Positions 23,315-34,820 of a stretch of 64,000 bases of DNA are shown here, piece after piece. The notes under the pieces are model-generated. The model was not told where the DNA came from, made no database searches, and was given only the letters and a program-made list of their open reading frames with translations. Numbering within the stretch: position 1 is the first letter of the stretch; every line of letters begins with the position of its first letter. The translations under genes and the position numbers were made by a program. Source of the stretch: Eucalyptus grandis (lineage: Eukaryota; Streptophyta; Magnoliopsida; Myrtales; Myrtaceae); the NCBI RefSeq assembly GCF_016545825.1, contig NC_052616.1, positions 53,019,716 through 53,083,715 of the forward strand. Direction: 5' to 3'.

Positions 23315-25541
23315 TGTCACGCCCCGATCCTCACCCATGCACACATCCTTCTACTTAGTCAATTTTAAAATGCAATATCCCAGGACTATGTATTGCCAAC
23401 CCTTTCATTAATTAAGCATATGCGGAAGCAGTTATAAATCTCCAGTCAATAAAATAATGGGATAGAAAAGTAGGCCATATCGTTTTTATTGAAATTCACA
23501 ACCAAACCTTTATACATGACATAAACTAGAATACTTCACTACTATTCACAACTTTTTACTCTACTCTATTCACATCAAAACATGATTCACAAAAGAGGAT
23601 GGGATCTCAGTCCTCATTTGGATCGTACTCAAGATCCCTCTCGGTAGTATCTTCTTCTTCCAAAAATCCTTCTCCTCAGGTTTCCCTTTAGAGTTCTCCT
23701 TCTCAGATTCCTCCTCCTCAGCTCCTCATCGGGGTCTTGAAATGTTGTCCGATAACGGGGATGAGACTACGTCTCAGCGAGTTCTACCCCACTAAGACTC
23801 AATTAGGGAACCAATACACTACTCGGTTACCTAAGCACAGCACGAGTCAGAGGACTTACCTTAGCCTCAGTCTCAACCTGCAATTCAAGTTTATATACAG
23901 ACACTTCATAAATCACAATGAACAATCAATCAAATCACAACAATCGGATCAAACCATTGATCAATCGAACTAGTCGATTACATGTCAGTCGGATCATTCC
24001 TAGTCATTCGTTCCACACTATATAACCTCCCATAGTGCAATCGGTCACAGAGCCACATCAATGCTCTTGGGCGTCGCTTTCGCCAATGTGACGTAAATAT
24101 CAGATGGTCTACATACGTTCTTTAAAGCATTGTTTTCACACAGTGATATTCCTCATCACTGAACCACACCCGTCATAGATCACAGATGGTCTACGTGCGT
24201 TCTTTAAGGCGCCATTTTCACACAGTGATATCCTTAATCACCGAACTACGCTTGTCTATACTTTGTACTTAATCGGTCTCAGCCAATAGAATTCTCAGTT
24301 AGCTCTCACCACTCTCTCCACTTACCGCTCAACAAGGCATTAAAAATGCTAAATAGCCATACTCGGTCAACTACCAATCAATAATTCAATTTCAATCAAT
24401 TTAGGGTAAATCCCTAAAATATCACAATTTATTTAATTCCATGCAACGAGCTCAGTTAAATAAACGGACTGCGCCACGACAATCAACACGAGATTTCGGT
24501 CGTTGACCATCTCAACCTTAATTTCCGAAAAATAAATAAATAAATTTGAAAATTAAATAATTAATATTAAATTTTAATTTAGCTCAAAATAAAGCCCGAT
24601 TAAATAAACGGACTTCACCACGGTCATCAACATAATATTCTAGTCACTGGCCATCCCAGTTGAATTTTTCGAAAAATAAATAAATAATTAATTTAATTCC
24701 AAAAAAATATTTAAATACCAAAAATTCCACTTAGGGCCGAATTGACAAATTGAAGCCTGATAAAGGGTTGGAAAAATCCCAAGCTACCTCAATAAACAGT
24801 AGACCATGTCTACTTGCTAAATACACATTTTCGCATCACAATTGACTAACAAATACTAATTTATATTAATCTAACCACCTAAACATAATTAATTAAAACT
24901 AAACAACCTTAAGTATAATTAATCCACTAACCAAGGATTAGTGAGATTACTCACCGGAATCGTGCCCAAATCGGATCAATTCAACGGGGACGGCGCAAGG
25001 GTCGATACTTCCCAAAGCACGACTCAGGTTCGGGGCTCGCAAACGGCCCAAAGCGGGCCTTGAACAGTGCTGGAAACCCACTTTTCCAGTCACTGTTCTT
25101 GGTTGGACGAAGCTCGTCCGGTGGCTGGTTTGGCGAGGCGAGGCCAGCGGAGGGTGAGGGGAGCTCCAATGAGGCCGGATGGTGGCCAGACAAAGCTAGA
25201 CGATGGCCGGAGGCGGCTGAACGCGACGGGACAGAGGCGAGGCAGAGACTGCAGCTTTGCTGGACGGGGACAGAGGCGCACGGCGCGAGGGGCGAGCGGC
25301 TAAACGCGTGGCGTCGCGCGGGGAAGGACGATCGGCGAGCGGCTGAGCTTGGGCGGGCTGCTCTGATCCCAGGCGAGCTGCTTCCGTTTCTATTCTACTA
25401 GTTCGCACAAGCAAGAAGGGAGAAGAAAAAGTCGGTTACGAGAGAGAAAGAAAGGATAAGAGTGAAAAGTTTGAAAAGTCAAAGTGAAAAGCAAAGAGGG
25501 AGACAGCTAGGGGGCATTTGATGGAGGCTTCGCACGAAGGG

Positions 25542-25607
<66 letters not shown>

Positions 25608-26501
25608 AAAAGAAAAAAGAAAAAGGGGGAGAGAAAGGATGCTTGGATGCTTGGCCAAGAAAGGAAAGAATTGGGAAGAAAAATAAAAGAAAAGAATTTC
25701 CTTAAGTAGGAAATTCTTATCCCAATTTCTTTTGAATTAGCACCTAGATAACCAAGGAAAAAATCCAAATTAAAGCACTTGGTCTACATTTGCATTTTTG
25801 CATCCAAGAATCCCTCATGCTCCTCAATTTCACCATTAGAAATAATTCCTGATTTCAACTGAATGAAAATGGCCACACGACAACTTTTTCCCAAAAAGTG
25901 TCGGGTGTTAGAAAAATCTTCTGAGACTGAGTCGATACTCCTAAAATTTATTGTGACATAACAGAAACTTCAATTTCTGAAATCGGACTTGAATTCATAG
26001 TTAATTTCACTTGGTGCGTTTTTAGCGTGACCTAGGCTACCAGGTAACTTTCAGGCATTTTTAGTACAACTGACTCGTGGTCGATTTTCTTCGAGCCAAT
26101 ATAAACCCACTCGACTCATTGGTGACTCTCAATTGTCGTGAAATCCCGAGGATCCAAATACGCATTACACGTGGTCCCAAAACAATAGAAAAATCAGTCT
26201 AATGCCGGTTGACGAGAATTTTCTAATTTAGTGGTGCCACCCACGATTAGCCACACATCTCAGTCGAACCGGTCTATCTTTGATTTCGAATCGATTTTAT
26301 ATTGTGCCGTATTGACCACTAAAGATAAGCACAGTCAAGAAGCCGATTCCTAGTCGAATTCTCAAGTCTATTTACCTTAAAATCCTTAATAGCTTCCCCA
26401 GGTATTTTAGTTATATTGAGAGTGATCAGCTCTGAGAACAGCGCGTCAATGAAATGCCCGATTTATTCAGTAGAAAACAAAATTGAAAATTTGGGATGTC
26501 A
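23315..26501 (-). repeat. 5' LTR of the Gypsy element (3.19 kb)
   Basis: On the minus strand it starts TGACATCCCAAATTTTC (26501) and ends GGGGCGTGACA (23315), just before the primer-binding site. It contains a (GA)n tract (25545-25604), a GC-rich part (25000-25400), CGATTCCGGTGAGTAATCTCACTAATCC near 24950, and CTCGCTGAGACGTAGTCTCATCCCC near 23765. The last two match blocks in the LTR at 13798-16838. In an active element it would hold promoter and poly(A) signals. Open frames here are not genes. Confidence 0.9.
25545..25604 (+). repeat. (GA)30 microsatellite
   Basis: Uninterrupted GA dinucleotides for about 60 bp inside the Gypsy 5' LTR. Confidence 0.97.
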
Positions 26502-26506
26502 TAGTT

Positions 26507-26740
26507 GGGCTCACTGGATATGTTGATAAGCTCAAGGGTGTCCATCAGGAGGCTGCTTATCAGTCCACCATCATTTAGTATTCAAGGAGGGGACGGCAGC
26601 AATCAATGTAGAAACAAATCTAAAACTGCTTGGTTCTCTTAATAAATATATTACGAAGGTTTTACCTCTGTTGCTTCATCTGTCATTTCTTTCTGTGCTA
26701 TTGGTTTCGAGTTTGTTAGCTAAGTTGCTATTTTGCAATT
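26507..26740 (+). repeat. Block X, right copy
   Basis: Begins GGGCTCACTGGATATGTTGA a few bases outside the 5' LTR and ends CTATTTTGCAATT. It matches 9228-9470 in the same orientation, but then continues into TGGACTTTGTTTTGAATGG where the left copy meets the Gypsy terminus. Confidence 0.85.
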
Positions 26741-27203
26741 GGACTTTGTTTTGAATGGCAAATTGATTACAAGTGGTAAAATTTCTTTACGAAGACTTGT
26801 GGGAATTTGACCACAGCATAAGAATGGTGGAGCTGCCAATTTAAGTTCTCTCAGATTTACACTATCTGCTGCTAGAAGTTCTAGTAGATGAGCAATAATG
26901 GCTGTATCAGCACATGCTATGCAACCTGGAATCAGCACCATTCCTATAGTTCTTTTCTATGGAAGGGAGAACTTATATTCCTCCATCCAATAAAACCACA
27001 CACACATATATTTACAAACAATCTTTCATGTCTAAAGGTTCAAAATATAATTAGCATCAAAGGTTCAATTTGTACTTAGATGTACAAGACATACCATATA
27101 TATATATATTAATATAAAATCCTTCCATGTCTATAGGTTTAGACATGATTAGCCTCGAAGAGAAGACACTTAGTACGTGACATTGGTGTTTGCTCCGTGT
27201 TCA
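26741..27203 (-). other. Unassigned coding-like piece and 3' flank of the receptor kinase
   Basis: On the minus strand 26941-26741 is open and protein-like (CADTAIIAHLLELLAADSVN, LRELKLAAPPFLCCGQIP), leucine-rich and without low complexity. Further open segments continue into block X in other frames, so it may be an exon relic of an unrecognised gene. I could not assign a family. 26960-27200 is AT-rich, has a (TA)n run near 27100, and includes half of the foldback repeat seen at 50685-50841. Confidence 0.3.
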
Positions 27204-29466
27204 TCACTTGATGAGAGTCGAATGTGCAGACCTAAAGGTGGATTGGTCTGATCCGAGCTCTTCCATCGGTCTTTCCGTGCTGCTAGTGCTGGGGAAGAAG
27301 GCCAGTTGTTGGGGCAATTCTAGAGGAGAAAGGTGGCTGTCCAACGCGTTGACTACCACCGCCATTGTGGGTCTATAATTTGGATCTTGCTGTACACATG
27401 CTAAACCGATTTTGAGACATCGAACAACTTCATTTCCTGAATACGTCTCCCCAATCGCCGGATCTAATACTTCCAATGGCCTACCGGCTTTCCATTTTTT
27501 CCACGCCTAAAAGCAGTTAATTAAGAAAAAAACTCTCAGTATGTCAAATTTGCTTTTAACAATTTAGTTATAGAGTCAATTTGTGTAACTTACATAGCTA
27601 GCAAGACCTTCACCCCCATTTGCTTGCGAGAAGGATATATTCTTCTCACCGCTAATAAGCTCAAGAAATAGTACACCAACACTATAGACATCAGACTTCT
27701 CAGAGAAGTCACCATTCATTGCATACTCAGGTGATATGTAACCGCTGCAAACAATAATTTATCAACAATAAAAGCATACGGAAGCATAGAAAGTAGAGAA
27801 CAAAGCATAGCAATACTTACAGGGTTCCAATGACTTTTTTGGTGTTTGCTTGTGTTTGACCATCTTTGAAAATCCTTGCCATGCCGAAATCTGAAATCTT
27901 CGGGTTCATTTCACTATCCAACAAGATGTTGCTTGGTTTTAGATCACGGTGAATGATTCGAAGTCGAGAGTCCCGATGTAGATAGAGCACTCCTCGAGCA
28001 ACCCCACATGCTATTTGGTAACGTGTCGACCAATTCAATTGCCTACTCTTTTGAGGATCTACATATATGCACAATTAAAATGCAGGTATCTTCGATTAAC
28101 AAATACTCTTGTATAGATTTTGTGGAAGTAACTTTAGGTTCCAAAAGTTAGTAAAAGATTCAACATAATTTGAGGCTAATCACATATTCAAATCAACATG
28201 GAAAGCAATGGCTAAGAAACATATTGAAATGCAGCTTACCAAATAAAAAGAAGTCAAGACTTTTATTTGGCACAAACTCGTAGACAAGCAGTTTTTGTTC
28301 ACCCTCTAAGGAAAATCCGAGAAGCTGCACAAGGTTTCGATGTTGAAGCTTCGCTAGCAATATGACTTCATTCTTAAATTCAACGGTCCCTTGTTCGAGC
28401 TTTGAGATAGTCTCTTCACAGCTATCAGTTGTCCATTTGGAAGCTTACCCTAAAAGTTTAGTATTTTGATGATTAAGAACACATTAATTGCTTTGATCAA
28501 AACTTTTCAAAATTAGGAAATTTAAGATTTTCAAGTATTTTTTTACACTAAAGGACTTTCAAGTATAATAATTGACAGTACCTTAAAAACTTCGCCAAAT
28601 CCGCCCTCTCCCAATTTGTTTTGATGAGAGAAATTGGCTGTGGCGGCTCTTATGGTGGCTAAATCATACTGCGGGGACTCGGCATCTGTAACTACATCCT
28701 CCTTTGTAATTTCATTTATGCCTAAAAGATGAAGAAACACGAGATGGTTATTTCACCCGGAGCATGGAACAGTACATCAATTCTATCAAAGAATAAGACA
28801 AAGGTACATATTTCGTACCATTTCGATCTCCTTGGACATCTGCGTACGTCCTGGTCGCTTTCTTTGGACAAAAACAACAAGCAAAGAAGAGAAACACTAG
28901 GCCTTCGCCAACGACGATGGCAACAACAAGGATTATCCCAGTAGATTTATTGCTTTTGCCTACATAATAGCATCACCATATGTCTTTAGTTAAATGAGAT
29001 TCTACAAACTAAAATTGATAGGTCAAAACAAATGTCAAAAATAGAGAAAACCAAAAAAAGTACGCTTAAAGAGACCCACAATGCATAATCAGTCCATTCA
29101 GTCCCACGTGAGTGCACCATAAATATATAGGGGAATATCCCTTAATTGATTAAAAGAGACCTTGATTCGGGAGCATCAAGTTCCATGGAACAATTCTCAA
29201 ATCCAACTCAAATTTCATTGATTGATCCAGCCAATCCTTACTCTTGCAAGCAAAGGCCAATTTTGGCTAAATTTGATTTGATGGGTTCAAGATTGAAGAT
29301 GTTGAGTCCATAGGGAAGTTGTCGATTCAATGGACTAGTTGTCAATTTCATGCTGATCAATCAACTACTAAGATGTCGATTTACCAATTTGTTGTCAACT
29401 TCGAGACTCTAATCACTACTTAACAACTACCTAGCAACCCAAGGCTCTTTTGGTTGATACCATGGT

Positions 29467-32400
29467 TGTTAATTGATATGGTGGATATTTGGCTTTCAAG
29501 ACTGGTGGACGAATTTGGAAAGTCTTATCCTAGCCATTGTGCATAAAATCTCAGTTAAATGCATTTAGTCTTAGTTACTAAGCTTCTTAATTCTTAGTCT
29601 TTCATGAGTCTTTACTATGATGTGAATTTCAAGAGTCTTCATTATGTGAATACCTCAAGAGTCATCTCGGTTTGTAGGATTTCAAGAGTCATTTTCTTTT
29701 GTTTAGAAGTATCCCTCTATAAATAGAGGTGTAATCTCATTTGTACGAGACAAGAACTAGATTTGATGAACATTGTTAGAGATATTTAGGGTATCTTATT
29801 TCATTCTCGATATCTATTTTGATTATGCATATCTGAAATGATTTCCTTAAATTGTCATCTATTCAAGCCTATAAGTAGGCTTGATGTACTCTTTTTTATG
29901 ATATTGAAAATGTATAAAATTTCTCTCTTTTGTTTATTATTATTCTACATGGTATCAAAGCCATCACCCGTTACCGCTAAAATTTCTCTCTAAAAAAAAA
30001 AAAAATTCCAACCCAAATCAAGCGTCACCTGGCATTGACCAGCCTTGTCCAACCCTAATTAAATCCGGCATCGCCTAACTCCATCCAACTTAGATCTAGC
30101 ATCGTCTGGTGTAACGTAATCTCATTCATCCCAGTTCCAGTGTTGACCAGCCAAGATCTAACACCGATCGAGCTTCTCGGTTCCCTAGGAAAACTTTGTG
30201 ATAGGAAAGGATATTATTCAGTAGTATGTTCCTATGTTTGAATTGTTGGTTCGATTGGTTACTGCTATTGTGAAAAACTTGTTAAGCCATTAATATGAAG
30301 TGGTTTATTGATGTGATTTTTTTATTGTGTTGGATTATTCAACTATCGAGGTTGAATCATTTGAAGGAAAATATTGTAATAGTTTTCTTATTAATATTGA
30401 AAAATAGGTGATTCCGAGAAGAGTAATACTGTGATGACTAAGGTCAATTCCACTTCGCTAAAAATATTTATAAGAAGCTTGAAGGTAGTACCAACTTTCA
30501 ACAATAGAAGAAAATTGTAAAGCTAACTTTGACAGGTGGAGCATATACACTTGACTAGGCCTAAATCCAAGAATGATGCAATATTCATAGTTAGATGTTG
30601 AACTCTATGGAGAGTAATATAGTTGATCTAATAACTCATATTGACATGGTCAGAACCATGGAAGAATTTGGGTGCATTGTGTTATGGCCAAAATAACCTT
30701 TAACGGATTTATGAGTTATTGCAAGAATTTCACCGATCCAATAGGAAGAGGCATTCCATTATACAATACTTTGCTGATTTTAAGAGGATGCATGAGGAGT
30801 TGAAAGATCTTCTTCCTATTTTAGCCAATGTTTAGCAAATGTAACTTTAGAGTGAACGATTGGTTGTAATGGGATCCCTAGGAGGTTTCGATCTATACTA
30901 TAAAATTATTAGATCTCATATTATTGGAGGAGAGACTATTGCATCACTCACAAATACATTTGCTTGAGTTCTTCAAGTATCTTATGAGTTTTCTCAAGAC
31001 ACCATATTAGTTTAGCTCTTATTTCCCACTCTCGAGCTGGTGGTAGTCGTAGGAGTGATAGAGGAAACCTTGGAGGACATAATGGTCATGGTAGCCTTGG
31101 TGGTGGCCGAGGCACAGGAACAGGGAGAGGCCAAGGCCAATAGTAGCTTTATGGATAATCCTACATTTCTACTGATAGCTTAGGGGCTATCCGAACTTAT
31201 CATTAATGTGGTGAACCTAATCACATTCATAAATTTTGCTACAAGTTACCTAGGAGACTAGGGCAATAACAATAATAATATACAAATGCTGCAAATGCTG
31301 CAACTAGTACTGATTCTTCTTCTTTGCCATAGTCTTCTAATTCAACGTAATAGTTATGTCTAATGAGAAATTTGCTTAGTATAAGCAATTTCAAATTTCA
31401 CCGTCTACTTCTTTCACTACTACTTTAGTATAGATAGGTAATGCCACTGCATGCCTTTCGGTTACTTCTTATCCTTGAACCATAGATTTGGGGCCTCTGA
31501 TTTTATGTCAAGTATTTTAGGTATATTATCCTCTCTTCTCCATTATCATCCACTATTACCCTAACTAATGGTTCATCTACGAAGGTAAAGAGGTCGGTAC
31601 AATTCATCCAACTCCTTCGTTGCCATTGTCCTTAATGCTTTATCTCCCACGGTTTCCATTTAGCCTCATGTCTATTAGTAAATTAACCAAAAAATTTTAG
31701 TGCTAAGTGTCATTCTACATCAATTCTTGTATTTTCCAAGATTTGGCTAAGAAGAGGATGATTGGTAGAGGGCATGATGCAAGGCATTGTATGTGCTTGA
31801 AAATGCTTCATTTATGGCATGCTCTAGTGTTGCTTCCATATATCAAATCCATTGTGGTCTTGGTCATCCTTTGCTTCCTTCAGAAATTATATTCTAGTTA
31901 TCATTCTCTCTCTTAGTTTAGAATGTGAGTCATATCAACTTGGCAAATTGTTTCATGTCAGTTATCCACCTTGAGTCATTAAGCAAGCAACATCTCCTTT
32001 TCCATTAATTAATTCAGATATTTGGGGTCCTTGTCATGTGGTTTCCAATTTGGATTTTAGATACTTATTACTTTTGTTAATAACTATTCTAGAGTCACTT
32101 GGCTACATTTAATGAAAATTCGTTTAGAATTGTTATATATTTTGTACCTTTATTTTTAAATTCATGCTATGTTTGGTGTGTATGTTAAAGTTTTGCGTTC
32201 TAATAATGTTTTTTTTTTTTTTTTGGGTAAAGGGAGCGTTCTAATAATGTTAATGAGTACTTTTTGCAAATTTTTCTAACTTTATGACACAACATGGTAT
32301 AATCCATGAATCTTTCTATTTTGATACACCACAACTAAATGGTGTAGCTAAAAGGAAGAATAGGCATTTATTGGAAGTCACTAAATCCATGTTGTTTGAG

Positions 32401-32560
32401 ATGGCCCCAAAACCCTTTAGTCTAATATTGTCCTAATTGCATGCTATCTCATTAATCGCATGTCTCTTCCTGTTTTGTGAGGTGATATTCTATTTTCTAC
32501 TTTGTTTCCCAATCAGTCATTGTTAATCTTACCAGCCCATATTTTTTATTGTGACGTGAA
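29467..32560 (+). mobile_element. Copia retrotransposon relic in intron 1 of the CRK gene
   Basis: A 483-bp 5' LTR (TGTTAATTGATATGG at 29467 to TTATTCTACA at 29949) is followed directly by the primer site TGGTATCAAAGCC (29950). Decayed gag follows, with a knuckle-like CGEPNHIHKFCYKL near 31215. A degenerate protease-like stretch is near 31480. The pre-integrase DLAKKRMIGRGHDARHCMCL is at 31744. Integrase pieces are SDIWGPCHVVSN near 32015 and QLNGVAKRKNRHLLEVTKSM near 32334. There is no RT and no 3' LTR, so it is 3'-truncated, and stops are frequent. It lies antisense to the host gene and is a different family from the copies at 2949 and 51519. Confidence 0.88.
32195..32249 (-). mobile_element. 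Micro-insertion with poly(A) tail and 14-bp target duplication
   Basis: GCGTTCTAATAATG occurs at 32195-32208 and again at 32236-32249. Between them are 16 T and GGGTAAAGGGA. Read on the minus strand this is an 11-base 3' end plus poly(A). This is the signature of a severely 5'-truncated LINE-driven insertion. Confidence 0.75.
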
Positions 32561-33515
32561 ATCTGCACAATTGAAAATTTATATGATCTTAATCCATCTT
32601 AATTATAGAAAAGACCAAACAACACAACCACCGTGCACCTAACTACTAAACAAGAGCCAAAGTACCTCGTGGTGGAGGCAGCGCATCTGTCTTTGGAGAT
32701 GACGATGCGGGCAGCGGCAGAAGTGGCTCGCTGATCGGGCCGAAGAACCGATTATTGGTCTCGTACCGGAACTGGCAACTCGGTGCCACGATTAGCACTC
32801 CCATCTTCCCGGCACAGCACCATGTGAGCCTCCCGATGACTGTCACCAGGCAGTCGCTGCATTCCTGCTTCGTCAAGTCCGGCGTGCACTGTGTCATCGC
32901 GTAGATGGAGTCGAAACCCGTCGATGCGTCCCCTGTCGCATATTTCCTCAAGAAGCTGCCTCCCGCCGCCTCGCCCCGCAGTTCGTCCAGTAGAGTCTTC
33001 AGCGCTGAGTTGTACGTGTCCGGACTGGTGACGTTGTTCACGTTGACCACTTGGTAGTCGGGGTCGGTTGCGACTGTGCCGAAGATTGAGGTGCTAGAGT
33101 AACGGACGGTGCAGTTCTCGCAGTAGAGGACCGCCGCCTTCCTGAGGGGGCAGAGGCGGCGGATATCGGAGGTCGCCGCTTCGAGGCAGGTGCGGCAGCT
33201 CTCGGCAGTGAGGTCACCACGGCAGGAGCCGACAACGTAGAGGGTTTGGGAGGTGCCGGAGACCGCAGCGGAGGCATTGAAGAAGCCGTAGGTGAGGGAC
33301 AAGGAGTTGGTGGTGGAAATGGAGGAGAGAAGGGCTGTGAGGGTGGTTTGGTAAGTGCCGTTGGCTGTGAAGTTACCGGCGGTGGCACAGATCTCGTGAG
33401 GGAAGAGATGGGCGTTCATGGTGGAAGCAAACATGAGCAAAAGAAAGAGAGCGAAATTTGGATGTTCCATTGCTTTGTCAAATTGATTTCGTCTTCAATT
33501 CTTTCTTTTGTATAC

Positions 33516-34690
33516 GGATGATGAACAGTGGATAGAGAAGGAGCGAGTGAAGCTTCGTCCATGGGACCCACCAGCGCCGCGTTGCACCATGTGTCGATTG
33601 CTGAATGGTCCGACTCCATGGTGAGCCGGAGGGCCCTAATTCCACTTTCTTTCTCTGAATCCACCCGCCAAGGACCTCCATTTTTTTTTTCCTTTCCGCA
33701 CTCCTTTTATTTGTCGATTGCTGAATGGTCCGACTCCATGGTGAGCCGGAGGGGCCCTAATTCCACTTTCTTTCTCTGAATCCACCCGCCAAGGACCTCC
33801 ATTTTTTTCCTTTCCGCACTCCTTTTATTTGCTTTGCTCCTTATTTAATTGCTTAATCACTTTTCCTCCTTTCCGATTTTCATGCCAACTGGTTCTACAG
33901 TCAGTCAATAGCATGGAGACAAAGAAGTTGCGCGTTGCGGATGATGAACAGTGGATATAGAAAGAGCGACTGAAGCTTCGTCCGTGGGAACCACCAGCGC
34001 CGCGTTGCACCATGTGTCGATCGCTGAATGGTCTGACTCCATGATGAGCCGGAGGGGGCCTAATCCCCCTTTCTTTCTCGGAATCCACCCGCGAAGGACC
34101 TCCATTTTTTTTCCTTTCCGTGCTCCTTTTATTTGCTTTGCTCCTTAATTAATTGCTTAATCACTTTTCCTCCTTTCCAATTTTCATTTCAGCTGGTTCT
34201 GCAGTCTGTCAAAAGCATGGAGAGAAAAAAGTTCCGCGTTGCGGATGATGAACAGTGGATAGAGAAAGAACGGGTGAAGCTTCGTCCGTGGGAACCACCA
34301 GCGCCGCGTTGCACCATGTGTCGATTGCTGGATGGTCTGACTCCATGGTGAGCCGGAGGGGGCCTAATACCCCTTTCTTTCTCGGAATCCACTCGCCAAG
34401 GACCTCCATTTTTTTTTCCTTTCCGTGCTCCTTTTATTTGCTTTGCTCCTTAATTAATTGCTTAATCACTTTTCCTCCTTTCCAATTTTCATTTCAGCTG
34501 GTTCTGCGGTCTGTCAAAAGCATGGAGAGAAAAAAGTTGCGCATTGCGGATGATGAACAGTGGATAGAGAAAGAGCAAGTGAAGCTTCGTCCGTGGGACC
34601 CACCAGCGCCGCGTTGCACCATGTGTTGATTGCTGAATGGTCCACCTCCATGCTAAACCGGAGGGCGCCTATGCAATATTTTCTCAATTT
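33516..34690 (+). repeat. ~304-bp tandem array (four copies) upstream of the CRK gene, with a coding-like unit
   Basis: Copies start at GGATGATGAACAGTGGAT: 33516, 33939, 34243 and 34548. The first is longer because a 120-bp segment is duplicated (33592 and 33712). Each unit keeps a plus-strand frame of the type MERKKLRVADDEQWIEKERV .. LRPWDPPAPRCTMC, with start codon, a preceding TTTCAG|CTGGTTCTG acceptor-like site and a stop after TPW. The product is not recognised; it may be a duplicated terminal exon. A fifth, partial copy is at 43335-43560 beyond the Mutator-like element. The array begins 46 bp upstream of the CRK start codon. Confidence 0.85.
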
Positions 34691-34706
34691 TTATTTCCCT
34701 TTATTT

Positions 34707-34820
34707 GGGAAAATGTCATAAATGGTCTCAGACTTTTATTTGGTGTTCAATTCGCCCATAGACTTTCGATTGGGCTCAATTTGGTCTCCGAATTATCAAC
34801 AAATGTCCAATCTAGTCCTT
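34707..34820 (+). repeat. MULE left terminal inverted repeat
   Basis: Matches the reverse complement of 43222-43334 from GGAAAATGTCA to ATGTCCAATCTA with scattered differences. The next ~60 bp show weaker similarity (GACGTGG / TACGTGG). Confidence 0.88.

Larger units (their letters stand above)
9471..26501 (-). mobile_element. Tekay/Del-like chromovirus (Ty3/Gypsy), decayed, with three nested LTR insertions
   Basis: Read on the minus strand the order is: 5' LTR (26501-23315), primer-binding site (23303-23292), leader, gag, protease, RT, RNase H, integrase, chromo-like C-terminus. This is Ty3/Gypsy order, and the C-terminal RKEQVLRTKTIPLVKVIW motif is typical of the Tekay branch. Only about 15 bp of the 3' LTR (GGTAACATCCCAAATT) remain at 9471-9485. 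Removing the insertions at 13798-16838, 17295-23140 and, within the latter, 19395-22887 restores a continuous element of about 8 kb. Several frameshifts and stops mark it as dead. Confidence 0.92.
27204..33470 (-). pseudogene. Cysteine-rich receptor-like kinase (CRK, DUF26 RLK), one frameshift in exon 4
   Basis: Seven exons on the minus strand with GT..AG borders and matching phases: 33470-32666, 28959-28819, 28721-28582, 28449-28240, 28058-27821, 27744-27594, 27506-27204. About 660 residues, the usual CRK length. Residues 1-20 form a signal peptide. Two extracellular DUF26 domains carry CX8CX2C (C83/C92/C95 and C195/C204/C207). The membrane segment is STGIILVVAIVVGEGLVFLF. The kinase has [32 protein letters not shown] and [20 protein letters not shown]. 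CRKs act at the plasma membrane in stress and immune signalling. Exon 4 is 210 rather than the expected 211 bases: after KRLSQSS one base is missing (near 28396), leading to a TAG. Either a recent pseudogene or a base-call error. Intron 1 (3.7 kb) holds a Copia relic. Confidence 0.93.

Noticed and set aside
25060..25401. 113-codon GC-rich frame
   Set aside because: It is inside the Gypsy 5' LTR, with competing frames on the other strand, so composition explains it.
33038..33388. Pro/Ser-rich 116-codon frame
   Set aside because: Out-of-frame shadow of the DUF26 exon of the CRK gene.
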